Part shown: positions 1 to 9,392 of the stretch, in pieces
Layout of the letters: each line of letters begins with the position of its first letter
How positions within the stretch are numbered: the stretch's first letter is position 1
DNA from: Nissolia schottii
Taxonomy: Eukaryota > Streptophyta > Magnoliopsida > Fabales > Fabaceae
Length of the DNA stretch: 64,000 nucleotides
Direction: 5' to 3'
Assembly: GCA_003254905.1 (NCBI GenBank)
Contig: QANU01113048.1
Coordinates: 120,872-184,871 of the forward strand
The notes under the pieces: model-generated
Databases searched by the model: none
Told to the model about the DNA's origin: nothing
The model's input: the letters and a program-made list of their open reading frames with translations, nothing else
Position numbers and translations under genes: made by a program

Positions 1-381
1 CAAATCTCAACACAACCTACTAGAGTTCTTATTTTATAGTTTTTTTTTGGACTCAGGGAGTCCCTTTTCAAAATCGATAGTTTGGCATATGAAAGGCCCA
101 TTAATGAATTTTTTTTAAGAAAAGTCACTTGACTGAGCTCTATTCAATTAATGATACTAAATAAATTTTAATTAGTTGTTGTTTGAGCAAGAGAAAATTC
201 TTAATCTATTTATTGTATAACACATTAATAAATGTGAGTCATTTTTATCTCTTAAATTATCGCATTCATCGTTTTATCAAAATAAACCTAGCTCATAATC
301 TAAAGCTTAATGATACTATGGGCTACGGCTTCATAGATTCTACAAATTGTGCTAACAATGGATTGGTTATTCAAAATGCAG

Positions 382-820
382 GTGCCGACATGGGTATTTC
401 CACGTTGTAAACAATGATTATACCCACTGGCAAATGTACGCAATTGGTGGCAGCGCTAACCCCACGATTAACAGCCAAGGCAACAGATACCTTGCCCCTC
501 TGAACCCTTTCGCTAAGGAGGTAAAGTGGTTGCGTGTGGTTAATGTTTAGTTAGCAGTGGCATTGTGCCCATGGTGATGGGAAAATTGATTTGGACAGGT
601 GACGAAGAGAGTGGAGACGTCGGAATCCACGTGGAAAAAATGGAATTGGAGATCTGACAGAGACCTTCTGCTGAACGGTGCCTTCTTCACTTCATCCGGA
701 GCAGGGGCTGCAGCAAGCTATGCCAGAGCCTCGAGTTTGGGGGCCAAATCCTCTTCTCTGGTAGGTACCCTTACCTCTGCTGCCGGTGCTCTTAACTGCC
801 GCAGGGGTGCCACGTGTTAA
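382..820 (+). CDS. Pectate lyase (PL1 family), 3' terminal two exons, partial
   Basis: Pectate lyases cleave de-esterified pectin in the plant cell wall by beta-elimination and are secreted. Exon 382-520 follows an AG at 380-381 and reads [15 protein letters not shown], then a YAIGGSA and NSQGNR stretch ending NPFAKE. A 78-bp intron runs from GT at 521 to AG at 597-598. The last exon, 599-820, reads VTKRVET, then [16 protein letters not shown], a [16 protein letters not shown] stretch and CRRGATC, with a TGC codon before the stop. This is the usual C-terminus of plant PL1 enzymes. Splicing keeps the frame (46 whole codons plus one base in the first exon). The upstream exons with the signal peptide and the catalytic Ca-binding Asp residues are absent: bases 1-379 look like AT-rich intron or a replaced 5' region, so the gene either continues off the window or is a 3' remnant. 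No frameshift is seen in the part present. Confidence 0.88.
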
Positions 821-2340
821 TACCAAGCACCATCAGCCACCACAAGGAAATAAAAGGGAAAACCACCGGAACCAAACTTAAAAGAGAGAAGGAAAAAAGA
901 GAAATGAGAAAAGAGCATACGGGAAAGGAAGAAACAAAGTTTCCATTCTTCCTCCTCTCATGTTGATTAGATTTTGAAAATACTGTACATTTTACGTCAA
1001 CTGTATCAAATCGATAAGGAATGATTGCTTAGAAGCCATTTCCCCACTATTGGAATTCTTCTAAGATGTTTCCCGCTAATTTTCATAGGGAGACGAATTC
1101 TTTTCTCTTCTCTAGTAATATTTTTTTTTTTTTTGTCTTTGTCAATCTCCGAATAGCATGTTAATTTTATTTATATTACCTTTAAACTTTTTATGCCTAT
1201 TTTAAAACAGGCACTTAATAAGGAAAAAAATAATTCTTGTCTTCTGTATATCACCTATTGGATGGTCTAGTGATTTTATCGCTAGTACAATTCAGTTACG
1301 TTTAAATTTAGCATGCCCTTTAAGAAAGTACTTGATTTGTCCAAAATAAAACGGGCAAAAAGGGAGGAAGAAGAGTATTGTACTATGCAGAGGTTGGTTA
1401 TGTGTTTGTTTGGATCAGAATCTTATCCTCGAATGCCTTCTTGTTGAAGCTTAAATTCTCTTTAAGAAGTTTTTGTGTTTCTCGGTCTACAAAAGAAAAG
1501 ATAATTATTATTTCAATAAATGGAATAAATTGCACTTTGAATACACTATAAAAGTTGCGTATCAATTTTAAATTAGCATTATTAAATATCAAGTTAAAAG
1601 GTTATCTGATTATATACTAAAACTATAATTCTCGGATAGTAATAGCAATTAGCACCTTAACCTCCTTTTTGATCTGAAAACACTCGAACCTCTTTTTCTT
1701 CGTGTACGAAGGGGCCAAAGGCGCAAATTTTATGGAGTTGGATTGCAAATAAATGTGTTCAAAAATTATTGTCGATTCGTTTTTTGGTAGACTATGTGCT
1801 CGTCCACCAAAGCACTTGCCTAAATAAATAAAATGAAAATAATTGCAATAGCAACAAATTAGGCTTTGTTTTTCTTTTTATGGTCGACCCAACAAGGGAG
1901 TGAAAGGATGTAAATGAATCCACCCAATAAAAAACCAAATTGAAAACCATGGCTAGGAATATCCACAAGAGTAGTGCATCTCCGAGAGACTCAAAAAAGA
2001 GATTAATGGAACTTGCGGTCGAAGACTGGAACATCCTAGTCAGCTAATTACACTTAAGTCGTAATTAATACTCACTAGTTGTCATATTTTAACTTTTCCT
2101 TATTTTAGACTTAGTTTTATTAAATAGGTACTTGGAAAATACAGGGAAATTTTGAACTTTTGTAGAAAGTCATTTTTGAAAGACATGAGCCATACTCTTG
2201 GGAATAGGAGTGATGCTGGAACATAAGTGCACGGAAACACACAAAACATTATACATACATATCCATCACGACATAGATAATATACATATCTAAATAAATC
2301 TCATCATTCATTCATTCATTCATTAATATAATAAAGTCAT
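821..2340. other. AT-rich intergenic DNA, no gene seen
   Basis: Downstream flank of the pectate lyase gene. Short open frames exist at 1398-1592 and 1792-2034 but have no recognisable family, and their composition matches the surrounding AT-rich DNA. Homopolymer tracts and a short ATTC run near 2308 are the only visible structure. Confidence 0.6.
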
Positions 2341-3082
2341 ACATAACAATCATCATTTTGACAGTGTGTAATACCTAGGTTTTATTTTATTTTATTTCTT
2401 GTTTAAGATGATATGCGATTTTGTTTTCATATTTTAAAATTTAAATAGGAGATAATAGATAAGATGATATTAGATGCTTAAAATTTTAAAGGAGAGAATT
2501 TAGAAATTAAATAATGTTTCACTAATTAAATAGGTTAATTTTGAAATAAATGATTTTCTATTATCTTGATAAATTTATTAGTAATCTTTTTTAGATTTAG
2601 TTAAAAGAAAAAAAAAGAGTAAAGGAGTTTGGTGTGATGTTTTAGTCCCATATTGCTTAAGTTGAGATGTATAGGTGGTAACTTCCCCTATAAATATAAC
2701 ATCTTCTTATAGTATTTAGACTTGTTAATTCACTCAAGAGCTTTGAAGGTTCTGATTCTAGTGGGACTATTCACTCTAGTTTAATATTTTCATATTGTGG
2801 GAAAGTAGTGTCTCTACTTAAGGTGTCCAAGCCTAGGAATCCCAATGTCCCGAGTTAGTTAGCAATGTCGTTTGAGTTCCTATCAAGTGAGGAACGACAA
2901 TCAGTCTCTGAAAACTCTAGATGAATGGGTTTATGGTGCCCCCTATTTGACAGGCCACTATAGTGGTCCCTGGGCGTTGCAGCAGTACAGAAAAGGTGAG
3001 GCGCTACTACGATCTCACGCCACTACAGTGACACAAAGCAGACACAATGCTGCCTACGCTAGTGGTGTGAGAAAAACACACA
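2341..3082 (+). repeat. Unclassified repeat-like segment with TATA box and palindrome cluster
   Basis: An AGTCCCATATTG motif (2643-2654) is followed about 35 bp later by TATAAATA (2689-2696). About 250 bp downstream lies a cluster of imperfect palindromes such as GGCCACTATAGTGGTCC (about 2951-2967), then CCACTACAGTGA- and CGCTAGTGGTG-type variants to about 3070. This arrangement resembles the LTRs elsewhere in the window, but no TG...CA boundaries or target duplication were found. The open frame 2872-3126 across it matches no family I know and is probably fortuitous. Confidence 0.35.
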
Positions 3083-4515
3083 TGACAAGTATACCACGTC
3101 GCCAAGTAATAAAGTATTGGTCTTAGGACCAAACTATCATTCCTACGAGGACAGTATGATAAAAAATGGAATAAAAAATTACAACTTTAGAGTTGAATAA
3201 GGAAAAAGGGATTTCAAGCAATGGAAATTAAATAGGACAGAAATTGAAACGCATATCAAAAAAAAATTGGGGATTGATTTAGTTATGGTTAAGGTGATTG
3301 GGACTCTGATTCCATCACTAATATTTTCCTAATTCCGCTTTCATTGTTATTCAAGTTATTTCTAAAGGACAACCTGGATTCCTGTTCTAATGCAATTCTC
3401 TCTCGAGATCATGCATACCTCCTAAGAACGATCCGATTAATAACCAATCTCTTAAAATTAATCTAGTTCGCCTATGGATTAGTTTCTATGAATCCTTTGG
3501 TAGCGTGTGAGGCTAAGGGTTGCACCACCCTCTATTCTTATCTGTAAGAGATAGCTAAGTGATGATTAATTTCTCATTACCACCTAGGTTTCTTTTCTCA
3601 AAGTTCCACTAAGTTTACCAACAATTCATCAATGGCCAGTTAACGAAAAACATTAAGCTCAAAGAAATTAATTCACAAACAAACACAACTGAATAACTTT
3701 GAAATTGGAATTAAGAGAAGGTATTAGGGTTACATCATCATCCTTATCAAAAAGGGAAATTAGTTCATAATGCAAGAATTGAAATTATGAATAAAAGATG
3801 AGAAGATGGAGATATGAGAAGCCCTTGGAATTGAATCGTGACTGAATTGATCTCCTTCCTCAGCGTTCTTGTGACTCCTTGTATGTTTTCTCACTCTCAA
3901 CCCCAATAACAACAAAAGTAGTGAAAAGTATGAACGAATGTTTAACGGTTTGGCATCCTCAACCCCCCTTTTCTTTGGCTCCTTTTAACCGAACTTTTCA
4001 TGCATTTTGGGCCTCCTGCGATCGTGTTACGCGCAAAAGGCATAGTGTCTCGCACAAGACACCTTCATTGAGTCTTATTCCTCGCTCTTTGTTTACCACG
4101 TCTCGCGCGAGATGCCCACTTATCTCAAGCGAGACGCTTACTCGTCTCGTGCGAGATGCCTTCCAGAATTGAAATTTTTTGCTTTTTGTTGTCTTCGTCT
4201 CACGTGAGATGAATTCACATCTCACGCGAGATGCCTTCTAGAACTTCGACTTTACTCTCTGTTTGTTGTGTCTCGCGCGAGATGAATGATGCTCTTTAGG
4301 TCTCACGCGAGATGCTTCTCTGACTTTCATTTTGACTCATTTTCTTTTGAATTTCGGGCCTTGAAACACTTAACCACACATCAAACATTCCAGAGATAAA
4401 AAAACCAATTAAATCCAACTAATCATGCATCAAACTCAGTAAGTCCTAACCTATCCTAACTAAAAACTATAGAAAGAGTAAACAAAGATAACTCTTGTTG
4501 GAAAGTTATGAAACA
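3083..4515 (-). repeat. LTR of an Athila/Tat-type retrotransposon, reverse orientation
   Basis: Starts TGACAAGTATACC and ends ...GAAACA, followed at 4516 by CCCCCAACTTGAG, the reverse complement of a polypurine tract. Sequence inside the boundary (CTTGTCCCTAAG, 4538-4549) resembles the 3' internal ends of such elements. This marks it as the 3' LTR of a reverse-strand element whose body is missing. A palindrome array lies at 4019-4315. No target duplication was identified; the left boundary is approximate. Confidence 0.55.
4019..4315. repeat. Array of TCTCGCGCGAGA palindromes
   Basis: About nine spaced copies or half-copies of TCTCGCGCGAGATG and variants (TCTCACGCGAGATG, TCTCGTGCGAGATG), often followed by CCTT. 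Spacing is roughly 25-40 bp and irregular, with unrelated AT-rich spacer sequence. It sits within the reverse-strand LTR at 3083-4515. Confidence 0.8.
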
Positions 4516-4809
4516 CCCCCAACTTGAGATCTCTGCTTGTCCCTAAGTAAAGTAAAATGACAGGAAACAAGACAAATCATAAGTGAAGAAACCACTCCCT
4601 GCAAAAATGTGAATTAACAGCTCAAAGTTTTCAGACTGCAACTCTTCATCATGATTAGATCACTTTGTTTCACGCAAAATAATTCCAGGGAATCTTTCGG
4701 CGCAAATGCAAAAGATTGTTTAAAGGGGACAAGTGATTGCGGTGTTCTTGGTGAAGAACAGGGGCGTAAATTGGCAATTGAGAGAAGAGTGGGAAGTGAG
4801 AACAAAAAA

Positions 4810-4850
<41 letters not shown>

Positions 4851-5090
4851 TCATCGGATGGTGATTTTGATTATCCTTGTCGAGGGCGAAGGATTTCAGT
4901 GTGAATTACAGTATAGAAAGGGGAGAAAAGGGTGTCAAGGTTGAGAGAAAGGCTACAATCTACGAACTACTCCTAGGAAAACAGGGAAATAAAGTAAAAG
5001 AAAAGGGTGGTGACGTACGTTGAGCTTCCGTGGAACTGCTGATTGCTGGCTAGGGGACTTACGTGAGTCGGTAAGAGTGCCAGTGAATCT
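4516..5090 (-). mobile_element. Internal 3' stub of a reverse-strand LTR element
   Basis: Begins with the reverse complement of a polypurine tract next to the LTR end at 4515, and is interrupted at 5091 by the start of another LTR. It has no coding similarity that I can see. An AT dinucleotide run lies at 4813-4846. Confidence 0.4.
4813..4846. repeat. (AT)n microsatellite
   Basis: Uninterrupted AT dinucleotide run of 34 bp. Confidence 0.95.
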
Positions 5091-5982
5091 TGTAACACCC
5101 CTGCTTGTTGCTTACACTTAAGTCGTAAACAATGCTTACAAGGTTGTTATCTGCTTTGGTGGGAATACTTTTAGTCCTATAGTATCTTTGAAAATATTCT
5201 TTAACTGAATATATGGACTAATTTAAAAACTTTTTCCTTTCTTTATTAAAACATAAAATATGAGCCATGAGCGTTCAGGGAGACATACGTATATATGCAA
5301 GCGATAGAGTCTAAGAGACTTAGGCATTTAACGGCATTTCAGATAAGTAATCACAACAATTTCATAGAAATCATAATGTACATTCATTCATGTAGGTCCA
5401 AAAACTGTCACACATATGATTATACATATACATGTACCTACTGCGCCCAAGAGCTAATGGCACATCTAATCCATCTAGCTATTACAAAATACAAAACATA
5501 GTATGATGCATAGGTAAACATTGTTATCCTGCTGCTTTCCCTGAAACCTCTTGACGCCAAGGGATTTACTCGTCTGGTGAGGGCTACTCTGCTCCAGCAT
5601 ACTCGTCGTGCTCGCCTGAAATCATAAATGAGTGGGGATTGAGAACGTCGCATCCTCAGTCGGAATCCTAGGGCAATACTATTTGTTTTTCCTTCAATTA
5701 TGATCTAGGCCACTCAAGAGATCTCTAGGTGTCAAAGTATACTAGAACCCCTACTTGTTATTACTATCCATACTAGTCCTAAGCAGCTTTATCTAATTTA
5801 CTAGGTGATCGGGGAACTCTAATATTTTCATTACCTATCATAGGAAAAACCTATTGTGCTTACTAATCCTATTCGCTTGAGTCACATGGCATCAGATCAC
5901 ATACTCTCATATTTTATAATCTTCATATATATGCAGTCTTATGAATCATTCGACTTCGCCTTATAGCGTATACATACATAAT

Positions 5983-5985
<3 letters not shown>

Positions 5986-6034
<49 letters not shown>
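5986..6034. repeat. (CA)n microsatellite
   Basis: CA dinucleotide run of about 49 bp inside the LTR. It produces a spurious Cys-Val-rich frame on the minus strand. Confidence 0.95.
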
Positions 6035-6035
<1 letters not shown>

Positions 6036-6837
6036 CACATATATCATGCATGAAGGGATCTGGGAGTTCTCTTATGCGCCTGATCAGGTACTTTCCATTG
6101 GGAAGCATCCTTCTTGACCTGTCCATCATTCCCCCATGAACCAGTGGGACCGTTATCCCTATTTTGGTACAACCTACTTCGTATCCTTTAAAATGGAAGG
6201 CAGAGCTCATGCCTGAGGTGGTAGCGAACCACAAACGCATTTAGCGTAAACGTATTCATATAAGTAACTATCCCTATATGGAGGGTGGTGAGGGGTCGCC
6301 CTTTTGGCGTCACCGGCAGTGGACTCGTGACCTCGTATTATCTTAACATTTCTTACTTTCATAGCATAACTTTCTTTATCTTTCATATTTGTACTATTTT
6401 TCTATCATCTTATAACTTTCTCATTCTAATCTTTCTTTACTCTCATACCTTATCTTTTGTTTACAAGTTTTAAGCTTGCTTGCATAATATTAACCATTCT
6501 TTCTTGCCGGAATGTGAGGGGCGTGTCCGAAGACGTGCCAAGAGAAGGGGATTTCCTATATTATATAACTAAGTACACATCTTCAAGGACTTCCGAGCCC
6601 GTTGTGGCCGGAATCTTCTTAAGATCTTGCTCTTTTCCCTAAGATCCATTATTATCTTTCCATACTTTACGTGAATTAACCTCTAGTTATCTAGGGTTGT
6701 CCTAACACTCTAACAACAACCTCTTTCCTCAGGATGCATAGTAATAATTTTATATCACATAAAAACACAATTAATCACATATAATCATCATGCCTAAATT
6801 AAGGTGACATAGTGCTTGTTGGGATATGCGGGAGCTC

Positions 6838-7015
6838 AAGGACTTCTCAGGTCGCTCAGCTTCCTGTCAGTAGTCGCCCAATAGCCTAGGATTCTCTAGG
6901 TCGCTCCGCAATCACTGGGAATACTCAGGTTGCTCAACGCCCTTGCAGGGTCGCTCAACTGTCACTGGGAACACTCAGGTCGCTCAGCGGCCTTCCAAGG
7001 TTGCTCAGCTGCCTG
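6838..7015. repeat. Array of GGTCGCTCAGC-type motifs inside an LTR
   Basis: About eight copies of GGTCGCTCAG(C/G) or GGTTGCTCA, alternating with TCACTGGGAA(T/C)ACTCA and GCCTTNCAGG spacers. The period is about 25 bp. It lies between the predicted splice sites of the LTR at 5091-7300. Confidence 0.75.
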
Positions 7016-7300
7016 ACGTAAAAATGTTTGCATAACCTTACTCCTTTGTTTGTTTCTCTCATTTCTTAACCCTTGTTTTCAAACATTCTTCTTAGGTTTA
7101 CTCACAACATATCCCAACAATGCACAAGGAACACCATTAACTTTCAAGGATCACAATAACGACATATATGTAACCAATATACAATATATCACACATAACA
7201 CTATATATTACAACAACATATCACATATAAACCACTATAATGGTGATTTTGCCTAGGTTTACCCACTTGTGAAAGAGGTTTGTGTTGGTGAAGNAATCGT

Positions 7301-8040
7301 TCCCTCCATAGGACTGACTTGACAACATGATTTTTCGTTAAGTCTTGGATCCTGTCGCAATACTCGTCCTATGTAGGACCATCATCATGATGCGACCCTA
7401 GTCATCTTAGATGATTTATCATCTTTGCTATAGTCTTGCATTTGTTATCGAACTATAGTGTCAACACCTTCATTAACTAGTGACCTTTAAGTCACCTTGA
7501 TTTCTGTCGCCGCTTGATTCTTGTTGCAACTAGTATTTTATCGCGACAAATTTCTTAGTAAACCTTTGGCAATATTTTCTGTCGCCAATTAACTATTATC
7601 GCGACAAGTCCTCTGTCGCGACCCATTCTTTAGCGAGCCTTGACGACTTTTCTATCGCCAATTGTTACTAACCTTCATGTCGGCAATATCATTACCATTT
7701 CACGTCACCAGTACTCTTTTCGACACAAACTCTTGGTATAATTTGATTCTAACCATACCGCGAATTTTGGCGACCTAACACACTCAACTTACAAACACAA
7801 AATTCCCCTCTAAAATATGAACAATTAAAGACTCATTCAATAGTCGATTAAAAGATTAGCAAAAGCAATGGCCAAAATATATAAATGGCAAGGCAAGACA
7901 ACCTTTTTGTGATGCAAAGTGCTACTCTATTAGTCTCACATTAGTTAAAATAAAAAGTATTAGGCAAACATTTTGTTATAAAATGAAAGGAGTTCGATTT
8001 GTCAACATGTGAAATTTTCACACACTTAAATCAAGATTGC
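7301..8040. repeat. Region with dispersed TCGCGACA-type motifs
   Basis: From about 7480 to 7740 the motif (C/A)TGTCGCGAC or ATCGCGACAAG and shortened versions (TCGCCA, TGTCGCC) recur in both orientations about every 30 bp. This resembles either the subterminal arrays of CACTA transposons or the LTR palindrome arrays seen elsewhere. No gene is visible. Confidence 0.5.
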
Positions 8041-8159
8041 GAAACATAAATATTTTACTTTATTTTCTTTATTAATTAATTTTATAATAATTAAATATTA
8101 GTTAATTAATAACTAATTTTTTAAAAGAAGTTAAAAATTTATAAAATTAAATTAATTAG

Positions 8160-8578
8160 TTAATTGATTTTTGTTGCTAGAAACTAGTGATGGATTAGCA
8201 ACAAAATTTCCTTTGGAATGTATTCACGTCGAATTAGCTACGAATCAATGATGACTTTGCACTAAATGTTGTGAGGAATCTGCGAGGTATTAGCTATAAT
8301 ACGATTTCTCACAAATCTACGATAATTAAAGAAATTAGTTCCATCATAAAATAGCCACGGATTAGCGATTGAATAACGACCAATAGTTCCGTCGCTAAAG
8401 TAAATTAGTTATCGATTAGTGACTAACTTATTTTCCAAGCTAATCAACAACTTCAGAACGGAGACGGTCAAATTGATCGCTAATCTGTCGTTAATCCCTC
8501 ACAAATTTATTTAGCAAGACATTAGCAACAAATTAACAGCCAATTTTGCCGTCACTAATCCACAAAATTCTTGTAGTG
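8160..8578 (-). mobile_element. CACTA-type transposon end with subterminal repeats
   Basis: Ends TTCTTGTAGTG at 8568-8578, the reverse complement of CACTACAAGAA, the usual terminus of plant CACTA (En/Spm) elements. Inside it, for about 400 bp, GATTAGC(G/A)AC and its reverse complement GTCGCTAATC recur many times in both orientations, as expected of the subterminal repeats that bind transposase. The opposite CACTA end is not seen to the left, so this may be a fragment or a small non-autonomous copy. Confidence 0.55.
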
Positions 8579-9251
8579 TCTTATGTATGTGTCTAATCAT
8601 GAGAATGGATTCTTTCATGTTAAAATTAGTCATCTTTGGTCATATGAAGAGAGATAAAGACGCAAAAGTTTTGAATAAGTGGAACTCTCTTAAAATTAGT
8701 AGGACCCAATTTAAATTGTTGTGTCTTTATCTCTCATGATCACATGACCAAACATGATCAATTTTAATATGAAAAGATTCATTCCTTTCTAGGTTGACTA
8801 TTTAGTAGGGAAACATTGTGCCTTGTACTTAACCTTATTATGAATTAATGTTATAGATATATCATATGACGCATGTCCTTAACTACTATAGTTATTTTCG
8901 CCATTGAACCACGAAATCAATCACATTTTAATTCCACAAATGAAAATGGCTCACATTTCCAAACTTTTTCTAAAAGTTCAAAATTTATCACTATTTTTCA
9001 ATAACTTAATTTATAATGATTCAAGATAAGTAAAGGTCAAGCTAAAGTGTAACAACTAATTAGATCATAAAATAACTTAAGTGTCTTATAGAAATATAAC
9101 TATAAGGATAAAAAATCTTATTTAAGCCTATATTTATTTATTTGTTTTGGCGTATTCAATAATTAGCTAGTTTGACGTACTACAATTCCTTCCACCTTGG
9201 ATAGAAAATCAGAGAATAACACGTTATAATTAACACGGCAACAAACATTAC

Positions 9252-9257
9252 TTTATT
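9252..9257 (-). promoter_or_regulatory. Putative polyadenylation signal of the expansin gene
   Basis: AATAAA on the minus strand, about 136 bp after the expansin stop codon. Position is suitable; no other support. Confidence 0.4.
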
Positions 9258-9392
9258 CATAATTAGTAAAGAAGATAATCTCCAAAGTCCACTAACAGGA
9301 TGACTTATGATTTATCTTCCTCTGCACATAGTATTGATTGGGTAGGATATACCACCAGGTCATGATAGAATAGATGTCTTAACTAACTAGGT

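Larger units (their letters stand above)
5091..7300 (-). repeat. Chromovirus-type LTR, reverse orientation, far end not found
   Basis: Begins TGTAACACCCCTGC, the reverse complement of the ...GGGGTGTTACA 3' end shared by the chromovirus LTRs here. It carries the same ordered blocks as the LTRs at 13519, 41809 and 61896: a block near 5708 resembling CCACTCAAGAGATCTCTAGG, a GAGAAC half-hairpin near 5640 and a TTTATGATTTCAG splice-acceptor-like site (AG at 5616-5617). At 7261-7262 lies an ACAAGTGG/GTAAACC donor-like site, reading on the minus strand. A CGCTCAG array lies at 6838-7015. The TGTAACA end expected on the right was not found, and a single N at 7294 marks a contig join. The length is therefore uncertain. 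Confidence 0.6.

Noticed and set aside
2643..2696. AGTCCCATATTG plus TATAAATA as a plant snRNA gene promoter (USE + TATA)
   Set aside because: The spacing is longer than usual for snRNA genes, the upstream motif is imperfect, and no snRNA-like sequence follows. The context resembles an LTR-like repeat.
2872..3126. 84-residue frame MSSYQVRNDN...
   Set aside because: Overlaps a palindrome cluster and an LTR start, and matches no known family.
5923..6240. Minus-strand frame with alternating Cys and Val
   Set aside because: Product of the CA microsatellite.
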